Shown here in pieces: positions 26,458-35,045 of a stretch of 64,000 nt of DNA (position 1 is its first letter; each line of letters starts with the position of its first letter). Both the position numbers and the translations under genes were made by a program. Below the pieces are notes generated by a model. The model did not search any database. It was not told the origin of the DNA and saw only the letters and a list, made by a program, of their open reading frames with translations. This DNA is from Gemmatimonadota bacterium (GTDB lineage Bacteria; Gemmatimonadota; Gemmatimonadetes; Longimicrobiales; Gaopeijiaceae): NCBI GenBank assembly GCA_028875075.1, contig JAPPGF010000036.1:107217-171216 (forward strand). The letters are read 5' to 3'.

Positions 26458-28361
26458 GCGGGAACGGTAGGACGGAGCGATCGGAGGCTCCCGAAGAGGA
26501 ACCACCAGCGCGGGTCAATGACTTCGCGTTCAAGGTCGCGACTGCCAACGGCACCGGTTCCGCGAGCGCGAACGGTCTCATCCTGAAGGCGATCTACCGG
26601 ATGGGAATCCCCGTATCCGGCAAGAATGTCTTTCCTTCCAACATCCAGGGCCTACCGACTTGGTACGAGATTCGCGTCAACAAGAACGGTCACGTCGCAC
26701 GTACTCCCCGGTTCGATCTGATCGTTGCCATGAACCCCTCAACGTACGCCCAGGACATCTCCGAGGTGGTATCGGGGGGCTGGATTCTGTACGACGATTC
26801 CTGGCCTCTCGCGAAGTCCCTGATCCGACAGGACGTAACCTACATAGGCGCTCCGCTCGCGCGCATGTGCGTCGAGAAATTCGCCGGGGCGCGCGAGCGC
26901 ATTCTCATGAAGAACATCGCGTACGCCGGTGCGCTCGCGGCGCTTATCGGCATGGACGTGGACATAATGCAGCAGCTGCTTGAGGAGACCTTTGCCCGCA
27001 AGAAAGCGCTGCTCGGTTCGAACCATACGGCTTTCACGGTGGGCTACGACTACGTGCGCGAGAACTTTGGGCTGCTGCCCGTACGGCTGGAAGCGATGGA
27101 ACCGGACGGCGAGTACGTGATGATGGACGGCAATACTGCTGCCGCGCTGGGCTGTATCTACGCTGGCGCCACCGTGGCCGCCTGGTACCCTATCACGCCC
27201 GCCACGTCCCTTATGGACAACTTCCGGGAACTGTGCAAGCGATTCCGCACTGAACCGGACGGTTCCCGGCGCTACTCGATCCTTCAAGCGGAAGATGAGT
27301 TGGCAGCCGCCGGTATAGTTGTCGGCGCCGGCTGGATGGGTGCACGCGCCTTCACGCCGACCTCCGGTCCAGGGCTGGATCTGGTGAGCGAGTTCGTCGG
27401 GTTTGCGTACTACGCGGAAATCCCGTGCGTCTTCTTTGACATCCAACGTGCGGGACCCTCCACGGGTATGCCTACGCGCACCCAACAGGGTGACCTTCTT
27501 TCCGTCGCATACGCTTCGCACGGCGACACCAAGCACATCGCGCTCTTTCCCGGTAGTCCGGAGGAGTGCTTCTACCTGTCAGTCCAGGCTTTTGACTTGG
27601 CCGAGCGCTTTCAGACGCCGGTCTTTGTTGTGAGCGATCTGGACATTGCCATGAATGATTGGCGGACGCCCCGCCTGCATTGGGATGAGAGTTACCGTTG
27701 GGATCGCGGCAAGGTCTTCGGCGAAGAGGAGCTCGCGCAGCTCAAGACCTTCTCCCGCTACCTAGATGTGGACGGGGACGGAGTCGCTGCCCGCACGGTC
27801 CCGGGGGTGGGCGCAGAGGGCGCGTACTTCACGCGGGGCTCCGGACACGACAGGCATGGGCGCTATACCGAAACTGAAGAGGGCTATCAGGAGGTCATCG
27901 ATCGTCTGTTGGTGAAGCTCGAGACCGCGCGTCGTGTTCTGCCCGCTCCGGTGATCGAGCAGCATGAAGGTGCGGTGGCGGGGCTCGTATGCCTCGGGAG
28001 CTCTGACGCTGCCTGCAGCGAAGCAATCGCCGCGCTGGCTGAGCGCGGCCACCAGGTCAACAAGATGCGGGTCAGGGCTTTCCCCTTCTCCAACGACGTG
28101 GGCGCTTTCCTTCGGCGGCACGCGATTGTGTTCGTGGTGGATCAGAATCGCGATGGTCAGCTACGTACGCTTCTCCTCAGTGAAGTGCACACCGACAGGA
28201 CCAAGGTGCACTCCATCCGGCACTACAGCGGAACTCCACTCTCCGCCGACCACGTTCTGGAAGACGTGCTGCCCGTGCTCGAGCCGCACGATGCGCGCCG
28301 CCGGCCGCCTCACCGTTCGACCGAGCCTCCTCTTGAGGCCTTGAGGATCATGAGTCGATGA
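26454..28361 (+). CDS. korA: 2-oxoacid:ferredoxin oxidoreductase, gamma-alpha fusion subunit
   Basis: 635 residues joining the gamma domain (residues 20-215, from DFAFKVATANGTGSASANG) to the alpha pyrimidine-binding domain (DGNTAAALGCIYAGATVAAWYPITPATSL and ILQAEDELAAAGIVVGAGWMGARA). FDIQRAGPSTGMPTRTQQGD is diagnostic of KorA-like subunits. With KorB it decarboxylates a 2-oxoacid, most likely 2-oxoglutarate, and reduces ferredoxin. It overlaps both neighbours by ATGA. The substrate is inferred from family similarity. Confidence 0.93.
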   Translation: MSGNGRTERSEAPEEEPPARVNDFAFKVATANGTGSASANGLILKAIYRMGIPVSGKNVFPSNIQGLPTWYEIRVNKNGHVARTPRFDLIVAMNPSTYAQDISEVVSGGWILYDDSWPLAKSLIRQDVTYIGAPLARMCVEKFAGARERILMKNIAYAGALAALIGMDVDIMQQLLEETFARKKALLGSNHTAFTVGYDYVRENFGLLPVRLEAMEPDGEYVMMDGNTAAALGCIYAGATVAAWYPITPATSLMDNFRELCKRFRTEPDGSRRYSILQAEDELAAAGIVVGAGWMGARAFTPTSGPGLDLVSEFVGFAYYAEIPCVFFDIQRAGPSTGMPTRTQQGDLLSVAYASHGDTKHIALFPGSPEECFYLSVQAFDLAERFQTPVFVVSDLDIAMNDWRTPRLHWDESYRWDRGKVFGEEELAQLKTFSRYLDVDGDGVAARTVPGVGAEGAYFTRGSGHDRHGRYTETEEGYQEVIDRLLVKLETARRVLPAPVIEQHEGAVAGLVCLGSSDAACSEAIAALAERGHQVNKMRVRAFPFSNDVGAFLRRHAIVFVVDQNRDGQLRTLLLSEVHTDRTKVHSIRHYSGTPLSADHVLEDVLPVLEPHDARRRPPHRSTEPPLEALRIMSR

Positions 28362-29407
28362 GTTCGATCACGAAGCCCCTGATCGTCACTCGTAAGCTTG
28401 AGCGAAATGCGCTGGGCCTGACCCGACTCGACTACGAGGGCGAGATGTCCACGCTATGTGCCGGGTGCGGTCACGACGCGATCACTGCAGGGATCGTGCA
28501 AGCGTTCTTCGATCTGGCGCTTCCACCCCATCGCGCTGTCAAGCTCTCCGGCATCGGGTGCTCGTCCAAGACCACTGCCTATCTCGTCTCACAGGGGCAC
28601 GGACTCAACGCAGTCCATGGACGCATGCCGGCAGTGGCCTCTGGCGCTAACGCGGCCAATAGAAGCCTGACCTACGTTGGGATTTCGGGGGATGGCGATT
28701 CGCTGTCGATCGGCCTCGGCCAGCTCTGCCACGCGATCCGGCGAAACGTCAACATGCTCTATGTCCTGGAGAACAACGGGGTCTATGGGCTTACCAAGGG
28801 ACAGTTTTCGGCGTCGACCGATGTGGGATCCAAGAGCAAGCGGGGCGCGTCAAACCAAGAAGGGCCGATTGATCCCGTCCTGCTCGCGCTCTCGCTCGGG
28901 GCGACGTTCGTCGCGCGCGGCTTTTCCGGTGACAAAGAGCAGCTTGTGCCGCTTCTCATGGCTGGCCTCCAGCACCAGGGCTTCGCCTTTGTCGACGTGC
29001 TCTCCCCATGCGTGACATTCAACGATCATGAGGGTTCAACCAAGAGCTATACGTTTATTCGCAAGTCACGGCAGGAGGCGGCGGGCTTCGTCCCATACCA
29101 GGCAGAGATCGCCACCCAGTACGGGGCAGGCTCGGTACAACCCATAACCATGCACGACGGGACAGTCCTGTATCTGCGCAAGATCGACGAGGACTACGAT
29201 CCAACAGATCGCGCGGGTGCGTTCTCATACGTTTCGGAGCGCCAGGCCAAAGGTGAGATTGTGACCGGCTTGCTCCACATCAAGCAAGACGGTGGGGACA
29301 TGCACGACCGCGAGCGGACGGTCGCGACACCGTTGCGTGACCTGTCCTTTGACGAGCTTTGTCCGGGCACCGCCGGGCTCGACAGGCTGATGGACGAATA
29401 CCTCTGA
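28358..29407 (+). CDS. korB: 2-oxoacid:ferredoxin oxidoreductase subunit beta
   Basis: 349 residues of the thiamine-diphosphate-binding subunit. CAGCGHDAIT near residue 35 and GIGCSSKTT are the cluster and cofactor sites; the TPP motif runs GISGDGDSLSIGLGQLCHAIRRN to LENNGVYGLTKGQ. The C-terminal part beyond residue 260 is a long extension common in Kor-type beta subunits. It is coupled to korA by ATGA. The three-gene unit replaces or supplements the NAD-linked 2-oxoglutarate dehydrogenase. Confidence 0.95.
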   Translation: MSSITKPLIVTRKLERNALGLTRLDYEGEMSTLCAGCGHDAITAGIVQAFFDLALPPHRAVKLSGIGCSSKTTAYLVSQGHGLNAVHGRMPAVASGANAANRSLTYVGISGDGDSLSIGLGQLCHAIRRNVNMLYVLENNGVYGLTKGQFSASTDVGSKSKRGASNQEGPIDPVLLALSLGATFVARGFSGDKEQLVPLLMAGLQHQGFAFVDVLSPCVTFNDHEGSTKSYTFIRKSRQEAAGFVPYQAEIATQYGAGSVQPITMHDGTVLYLRKIDEDYDPTDRAGAFSYVSERQAKGEIVTGLLHIKQDGGDMHDRERTVATPLRDLSFDELCPGTAGLDRLMDEYL

Positions 29408-29438
29408 CGTTTCCGGACACCCGCTCTCGGCAACGCCA

Positions 29439-29904
29439 GTGAGTTCGCCGTTTGAGCACCTTGAGGACAGTGACCTCTGGTGGCGCCCTAACGAAGAGTC
29501 CAACAGCGCCGGTAACCTCGTGCTTCAACTGGGTGGCAACGCTCGACAGTGGATTGTTGCGGGGATCGGCGGTAAACCCGATGTGCGCCGCCGTCAAGAC
29601 GAGTTTGATACCCGGGGCGGCGTGTCGCGCGCGGAGCTTACGGCATTGATCGTGCGCACGTTCACGGACGTGGATCGCGAGCTGTCCGCCGTCAGTTCCG
29701 CAGTAGTGATGGAGGGCCGAGTGATTCCGGGTCAGCGGGTGAGCGTGCTTGAGGCAATTCTTCATGTAGTGGAGTACGTGTTACGTGTCCCACCACATGG
29801 GCCAGTTGCTTTGGATCGCGAAGGCCCGGTCAGGTACGGACCTCGGGTTATGGCGGACCGACGACGGAGTCGCGACGCCGCAATGGCCTAAGCCAGATCC
29901 GTGA
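29439..29904 (+). pseudogene. DinB/DUF1572-like protein, frameshifted by a 7-bp tandem duplication
   Basis: Reads LEDSDLWWRPNEESNSAGNLV and GNARQWIVAGIGGKPDVR, as in DUF1572/DinB-like proteins, then LEAILHVVEY. At 29775-29788 TACGTGT is present twice in tandem. Removing one copy restores VEYVSHHMGQLLWIAKARS, then TDLGLWR, ending at TGA 29904 (153 codons), which fits the family; as it stands the frame runs on to 29891 with unrelated residues. The N-terminal 20 residues of the family also seem absent. Function of the intact family: metal-binding four-helix protein, role unknown. It follows korB by 31 bp. Confidence 0.82.
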
Positions 29905-30462
29905 GCGACGTTCGGCCAACTGCGACACTCGTCAACGACGAGGGGATCCGCCGGAGGGCGGCTTCGTCGGTCTGATCTCGGACACACACGGAGTGAATCG
30001 AACTGGCCGACGGCGCCTCGGCGTAAGTGAGCCATATGCTCGATTCTCACGACACTGATCCGGTGGGTGCAGGCTCCGGGCCGTAATAGTGTACGGGCAC
30101 ACACGGGCCGACGGTCGAGCGGAGAGCGGGGTCTAGCGCATCAACCCGGGCAGCGCGGGCTCTCGTCGCTGCTCGCTGCCGGTCGCGGGTGCACTTATGT
30201 CCCTCGAGGCGTGCAGAAATCCTCTAGCTGGCGGCCTGAACCACAGTAACTCAGGCCTGTGGCGGTACGGGGCTCGGCTGGGGCGAGGAGTGGCGTCTCG
30301 TTCGTGCACCCTGTGGCGAGTGAGTGCCGGGACAGACGCTGGTCCCGGGGGCCTTGCCCTTCAGCCTCTTTTCTCGCGGCGAACGGTCCTCCCCGTGAGC
30401 TTGATTTGCATCGGGGAAGGTCTGGGCTGGCGGTCGACGTCTACGCGGGGGAAATTGTTTCC
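29905..30462. other. Gap before the ccdA-like gene
   Basis: 558 bp. Apart from the tentative phosphodiesterase relic I see no protein or RNA. The open frame upstream of 30463, in line with the ccdA-like gene, is arginine-rich and not coding in character. Confidence 0.3.
29951..30092 (+). pseudogene. Relic of a YfcE-like phosphodiesterase (tentative)
   Basis: At 29960-29995 the frame reads GFVGLISDTHGV, the first metal motif of YfcE/MJ0936-type phosphodiesterases. Shifted by one base it continues ELADGASA, stop, VSHMLDSHDTDP, which resembles the second motif region but with the GD pair lost. A frameshift, an in-frame stop and the missing remainder would make this a dead fragment. The claim rests mainly on one short motif. 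Confidence 0.35.
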
Positions 30463-31197
30463 ATGGCCACACTTGTAGCATTGCTCCAAGCGGGTACTGA
30501 GGTCGGGCTGGTGAGCGACCTTTCTGGAAGTCCCGTGCTTGCGCTCATAGCGCTCTTCGGGGCTGGCGTACTTACTAGCCTCACGCCTTGTGTCTATCCC
30601 ATGATCCCGATCACCGTGTCGGTGATCTCAGGTACGGCACGGACCGATCAAGGCAAGGGTCGCACGGTGGGGCTCACGCTCGCCTATGTGATGGGGCTCG
30701 CGATGGTGTACGCGGTGTTAGGTGCAGCGGCTGGCCTGACGGGCACGATCTTCGGGACGGTAAGCGCGAACCCCTATGCACTCCTAACGATCGGTAACGT
30801 GCTAGTGCTGTTTGCCTTGGTCATGCTTGACGTGGTGCCTATGCCGGCGCTGCGCCGGCTGACGGAGTTCGCAGGCAAGCAGCGGGGCGGCTCGTACGGT
30901 CCGGTCTTCTTGCTGGGTGCGACCTCGGGGATTGTGGTTGCCCCCTGTGGGGCCCCCGCATTCGCCGTTGTGCTAACCTGGGTCGCAGCCACCGGCGCGG
31001 GTCTCATGGGGTTCGTCTATCTGTTTGTGTTCTCGCTAGGCATGACCGCGCTGTTGGTTATCGTCGGGCTATTCTCCGGGGCTCTCGCCGCCCTGCCCCG
31101 CTCGGGGCGATGGATGGTATGGATCAAAAGAGGGGCCGGAGCGATCATGTTGGGGATGGCGGAGTATTACTTCATCCAGGCTGGCTACAACTTCTGA
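30463..31197 (+). CDS. CcdA/DsbD-type thiol-disulfide transporter
   Basis: 244 residues, about six membrane helices. It moves reducing power from cytoplasmic thioredoxin across the membrane. The paired cysteines are in LTPCVYPMIPITV and VAPCGAPAFAVVL, the two halves of the DsbD core, without the periplasmic alpha or gamma domains. ATG 30463 places the first helix at the N-terminus; the frame opens 68 codons earlier without support. The TlpA-like gene follows 9 bp later and is the probable partner. Confidence 0.92.
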   Translation: MATLVALLQAGTEVGLVSDLSGSPVLALIALFGAGVLTSLTPCVYPMIPITVSVISGTARTDQGKGRTVGLTLAYVMGLAMVYAVLGAAAGLTGTIFGTVSANPYALLTIGNVLVLFALVMLDVVPMPALRRLTEFAGKQRGGSYGPVFLLGATSGIVVAPCGAPAFAVVLTWVAATGAGLMGFVYLFVFSLGMTALLVIVGLFSGALAALPRSGRWMVWIKRGAGAIMLGMAEYYFIQAGYNF

Positions 31198-31206
31198 GGT
31201 GAAGCC

Positions 31207-31734
31207 ATGAATCGCATGTGTGGTCAGTTCCTGACGGCTGGATTCGCCCTTGCCCTTCTCGTTCCGACTGTCGCGGTTGCCCAGGGCGTGGAGGGCGATG
31301 TCGGGCTCCCGCTTGGCACCCAGGCGCCTGCCGCGACGGTACAGAATCTCGAGGGTGAGTCAGTCCAGTTACTCGACCTGATCAGCGGAAAGCCCGCGCT
31401 AGTGGAGATCTGGGCCACTTGGTGTGAGCTGTGCGAACAGCTCCAGCCGCAGTTGGACCAGATCCATGCTCAGTACGGAAGTCGATTGAACATGGTCGCG
31501 ATCGGCGTCGGCGTGGGCCAAAATCTGCGGCGGGTACAGCGCCACGTGGAGGAACATCAACCGGGTTATCCCCACGTCTACGATCCACGCGGCGAAGCCG
31601 TGCGTGCTTATAACTCCCTGACCACCTCAATCGTGATGCTCTTCGATGCGGGCGGGAACGTGGTCTATGCGGGTGTTGGCGGCGATCAGGATCTCATGGC
31701 AGAGGTCGATAAGCTGTTGGCGCCGGCGCAGTAG
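31207..31734 (+). CDS. TlpA/ResA-like thioredoxin, periplasmic
   Basis: 175 residues with a signal peptide (GFALALLVPTVAVAQG) and a thioredoxin domain bearing WATWCELCEQLQP, the CxxC active site near residues 77-80. The cis-proline region is TSIVMLFDAGGNVVY, where the usual Pro after the Thr is Ser. It should receive electrons from the CcdA-like neighbour and reduce disulfides in exported proteins or apocytochrome c. The ribosome site GAGGTGAAG is 3 nt before the ATG. Confidence 0.92.
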   Translation: MNRMCGQFLTAGFALALLVPTVAVAQGVEGDVGLPLGTQAPAATVQNLEGESVQLLDLISGKPALVEIWATWCELCEQLQPQLDQIHAQYGSRLNMVAIGVGVGQNLRRVQRHVEEHQPGYPHVYDPRGEAVRAYNSLTTSIVMLFDAGGNVVYAGVGGDQDLMAEVDKLLAPAQ

Positions 31735-32033
31735 CACTTGGCAGGTCGCTGGGCGATGCGCCGCGACCGCTGGCCCAGGCCCCGCGCTGGGCTCGTGATT
31801 CCCTGGGACAGAGTTTGGCCCGTGAGACGCCCTTGCTTGGAAGCCAGGGGACAGTCAGAGGTGCACGTCGATCTGTGGGAACGGCGGGGGCATTAGGCTA
31901 ATGGGGCTCAGCGCTAGCTAAGACGACCCTCCATGGCGGTGCTGCATCCGTCGGCCGGGTCCGCCACTGCGCAAGACGGAACGATGCTCACAGATCCGCC
32001 GACGACGAATGAGGCTCCCATGGACATCAGATC
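31735..32033. other. Intergenic gap after the TlpA-like gene
   Basis: 299 bp without a recognisable gene or clear terminator. Short open frames occur in all three plus frames, none with family similarity. Confidence 0.3.
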
Positions 32034-32393
32034 GTGAGGCGCTATCGCTTCTGGATGCTGGCGCTGCTGTGGCTGCCAGCTGGAGTGGTCGCGACTGCCG
32101 TAGTGCGTTTTGTGCCGGAAGCTGGCCCGATGTGGCTGGCGACCCTGCCGATGATGTTGGTCTCGCTCGTGCCGGTGGCGCCCTGCGGGTTGCCGCTGGC
32201 GCTCGGATGTCGGAGGCTGTGGCGTCTGGACTACCGCCGAACAGCTTGGGCCACAGGCATCGTGTTGGGCACTCTCACAGTGTTGTCGTCGTTGGTAGCA
32301 GGCCTGCTCGGACCCCTTGCCATCGCCGTCTATGCGGCACTAATCAGCCTTCCGGTGTGGACCGCCTGGTGGTGGCTTGACCGCCGGAGTTGA
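32034..32393 (+). CDS. Small membrane protein, unknown function
   Basis: 119 residues, GTG start, with three to four hydrophobic segments: FWMLALLWLPAGVVATAVV, WLATLPMMLVSLVPVAPCG, WATGIVLGTLTVLSSLVAGL and IAVYAALISLPVWTAWWW. There is no signal cleavage site or motif I know. No clear ribosome site precedes it. It is convergent with the beta-propeller lipoprotein gene, with a strong hairpin between them. Confidence 0.6.
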   Translation: MRRYRFWMLALLWLPAGVVATAVVRFVPEAGPMWLATLPMMLVSLVPVAPCGLPLALGCRRLWRLDYRRTAWATGIVLGTLTVLSSLVAGLLGPLAIAVYAALISLPVWTAWWWLDRRS

Positions 32394-32552
32394 TACTGGA
32401 GAGGACCAGTCCATCCAACATTCCCGTTCGGTGAGGGCCGTCCCATTCCTGTTCGCCAAGAGCCCTCCATCAGTACTTCGACGAGAGAGTGATCCATGGG
32501 CACTCCCCGGCTTTTCCGGAGAGATCCGTTCAGTGGGAGAGTTCCCCGGAGA

Positions 32553-32582
32553 GGGGCGAGCCACAAGAACACGGCTCGCCCC
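32553..32582. terminator. Bidirectional hairpin between convergent genes
   Basis: GGGGCGAGCC and GGCTCGCCCC form a perfect 10-bp stem around a 10-nt A-rich loop (ACAAGAACAC). Placed between two convergent coding regions it most likely ends transcription from either side, although no T tract follows. Confidence 0.6.
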
Positions 32583-32635
32583 TGCCTAAAGAGCCGGTGG
32601 GGTCGTCCGACACGACGCTCACAAGCACTGGGATT

Positions 32636-33562
32636 CTAGAACGCTGCGGGAGCCGGTGCGGGTGGGACCTCGGCCCAGATAACCATGTCTTGGTTGAACA
32701 GAGGCACCAGGACGCGGTTCCGCTGAGCGTCGTAGCCGATGTCAGCGGGGGCGTCAAGGCTATCCAGCACGGTAGAAACTGCACCCGCCACGTTCACACG
32801 GTGCACCGCTCCGTCGCCCCAGCTTGAGAAGATGTAGCCGCCCTCGTTCACGAACGCGATTCCGTCGAGCTGCCGATCAGGTATGTCGGGCGCCACGAGC
32901 ACGCGCCGTGTTCCTTCGGGCGCCAGCGAATAAACTTCACCGCTGCCGAACGTTACGACGTAGGCGGTGTCGCCGGTGAAGGCGATTCCGTTGGGGTTGC
33001 CAAGTTGAGGGCCGGAGGTGAACGAATTCGTTTGGCCTCCGGGCGTGAAGCGCCAGACTGCGTCGGTGCCGGAGGCCGTGAAATCCGCGTTGAACCCCGA
33101 ATCGGTGACGTAAAGAGCGCCGTCTTCGGCCACAGTCACGTCATTCAAGAACGTCGCACCGTCGATGCAGACCTCGCCAGCGGGCTCTCCGGTCGGGCGT
33201 GCGAACATCCTGACGCACGTGATGTCGGCTACGTACAGCGTATCGCCCCGGATTGCCATCCCTTTCGGTGCATTCAGCGTGACGTCGTCGGATTCACCGG
33301 TGATCCAGGCAATATCCTCGACCATGCCGTCGGGAGTGACTCTGGAGATGAAGCCGTTGTCGTCCTCGTCGGTTGGTGCACCATTGATGTTTGACACCAA
33401 ATAAGCGTCAGCGGCTGCGTCGTGGATTACGGATTCCGGGGTCTGGAACCCGACATCGGTTACCTCGGTCACGACGATGGTGTTCTCGGCGTCGGCGGCC
33501 TCATCACCGCCGCAGCCGATAACGGTCGCCGTGAGAAGAATCGCTAGGGAACGGGCAGTCAT
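32636..33562 (-). CDS. SMP-30/NHL-like beta-propeller lipoprotein
   Basis: 308 residues. The N-terminus MTARSLAILLTATVIGCGG is a lipoprotein signal with lipobox VIGC. Repeated units such as LNAPKGMAIRGDTLYVADI, FLNDVTVAEDGALYVTDS, LGNPNGIAFTGDTAYVV and LDGIAFVNEGGYIFSSW are blades of a six-bladed propeller of the SMP-30/gluconolaconase-like type. It could bind a small ligand or act as lactonase at the membrane surface. ATG 33562 has GAGAGG 6 nt upstream; another ATG lies two codons before. Confidence 0.85.
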   Translation of the reverse strand: MTARSLAILLTATVIGCGGDEAADAENTIVVTEVTDVGFQTPESVIHDAAADAYLVSNINGAPTDEDDNGFISRVTPDGMVEDIAWITGESDDVTLNAPKGMAIRGDTLYVADITCVRMFARPTGEPAGEVCIDGATFLNDVTVAEDGALYVTDSGFNADFTASGTDAVWRFTPGGQTNSFTSGPQLGNPNGIAFTGDTAYVVTFGSGEVYSLAPEGTRRVLVAPDIPDRQLDGIAFVNEGGYIFSSWGDGAVHRVNVAGAVSTVLDSLDAPADIGYDAQRNRVLVPLFNQDMVIWAEVPPAPAPAAF

Positions 33563-33694
33563 GGTCATCCTCTCTCGGATTGGAGTTCGTCCCGGGGGGA
33601 AACTCCATTCTGTACGTCCGGGAAGCAAGCGATGGACGGAAAGTCACCGCCCAGGGAACGGACATGCGTGGGGACCTGGGCCCTCTCTCGCCAA

Positions 33695-33722
33695 ACGTTA
33701 GACGCGCCCAAAGCGTAGTCAA
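33695..33722 (-). promoter_or_regulatory. Possible sigma70-type promoter for the beta-propeller lipoprotein
   Basis: On the minus strand TTGACT (33722-33717) and TAACGT (33700-33695) are separated by 16 nt, about 130 nt ahead of the lipoprotein start. Confidence 0.35.
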
Positions 33723-33861
33723 CGCTGGCGAGCTGGCGCCCGCGCATGTTAGAAACATTATTGCCTCACGGTGTCGTTAACCAGTAGCGGAGGGCCCTCG
33801 TAGATCACGCTCGGCCGCCCGTGGTAGACCTCGACGGTCAATGACGCCCCATCTTGGTGCT

Positions 33862-34914
33862 ATGGCCAACGTCTTTATTACCCGTCGCATTCCCAGGGCC
33901 GGCCTCGAGTTGCTCGCGCGCGAGGGGGCCCGGGTGGTCATCGGCCAGGCGGACGAGGAGTGCGCGCTCAAGAGGGACGCACTGCTTGGTGGTGTTCGAG
34001 ACGCCGACGTCCTACTGCCGCTCCTCACCGAGCGGATTGATCGTGAGGTGCTGGAGCAGAACCCTCGGCTCCGCGGCGTGGCGAACCACGCCGTAGGCTA
34101 CGACAACGTAGACCTGGCGGCCGCCACCGAGCTCGGCATCCCGGTCTCGAACACGCCGGGCGTGCTCACCGAGACGACCGCCGACCTCACGTGGGCGCTG
34201 CTGCTCTCGGTCTCTCGGCGCGTCCCCGAGGCAGACGCATACATGCGGGCTGGACGCTACCGTATCTGGGGGCCGCAGACGTTGCTCGGCGCGGACGTCG
34301 GGCCGGGGCCGAACGGGCAACGAAAAGTACTGGGAATCGTGGGCTTCGGCAGGATTGGTCAGGCGGTTGCACGGAGGGCCCGTGGTTTCGAGATGGACGT
34401 GGTGGCGCACGACCCCAAGCCCGCGGTCGTTGAGGCAGCCGGGGTCACCTGGCTGGAGCTCGACCGGCTGCTCGCGGCGGCGGACTTCGTGTGCCTGCAC
34501 GCGCGCCTCACGCAGGAGACGCGTCACCTGATCGACGGGCGCCGCCTGCGCCGTATGAAGCCCAGCGCCTATCTGATCAACGTCTCGCGAGGCGAGGTCG
34601 TTGATGAGGCGGCGCTCGTCCGTGCGTTGCGTGAGGGATGGATCGCAGGCGCCGCGCTCGACGTGTTCGAGCGGGAGCCCACGATGCAGCCGGGGCTGGA
34701 CGAACTACCGAATGTCGTTTTGGTGCCCCACATCGGCAGCGCGAGCCACGACACGCGTGACCGGATGGCCACAATCGCAGCGACTAATGCGCTACATCAC
34801 CTGCGCAGGGAACGTGCCCCGCAGTGCGTGAACCCTTCGGTGTACGATACGGAGGCGTGGCGGCAGAGGGTCGCTACTCCACCGCTGGATCCGGCCGGTG
34901 GCCCGGTGGCGTGA
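33862..34914 (+). CDS. D-2-hydroxyacid dehydrogenase (glyoxylate/hydroxypyruvate reductase-like)
   Basis: 350 residues. NAD-binding VLGIVGFGRIGQAVARRARGF lies in the middle; the catalytic Arg (NVSRGEVVDE), Glu (VFEREP) and His (VPHIGSAS) are in place. The N-terminal segments NHAVGYDNVDLAAATELGIPV and NTPGVLTETTADLT fit the glyoxylate reductase group. It reduces 2-oxoacids such as glyoxylate or hydroxypyruvate. ATG 33862 begins MANVFITRRIP, as in relatives; ATG 33841 adds seven residues. It is divergent from the lipoprotein gene. Confidence 0.92.
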   Translation: MANVFITRRIPRAGLELLAREGARVVIGQADEECALKRDALLGGVRDADVLLPLLTERIDREVLEQNPRLRGVANHAVGYDNVDLAAATELGIPVSNTPGVLTETTADLTWALLLSVSRRVPEADAYMRAGRYRIWGPQTLLGADVGPGPNGQRKVLGIVGFGRIGQAVARRARGFEMDVVAHDPKPAVVEAAGVTWLELDRLLAAADFVCLHARLTQETRHLIDGRRLRRMKPSAYLINVSRGEVVDEAALVRALREGWIAGAALDVFEREPTMQPGLDELPNVVLVPHIGSASHDTRDRMATIAATNALHHLRRERAPQCVNPSVYDTEAWRQRVATPPLDPAGGPVA

Positions 34915-35045
34915 AGAGGGGCGCCCGGAAGCTCTGGGTTACTCGGATTTTGGAGGAGCGCTACGTCAACAGTTGATCACGTGCGTGGCCCCGCCGCCCT
35001 CCGGGGCGCACGCTAGGTGCCAACATCGCTGGCTACCCGCAGTCC

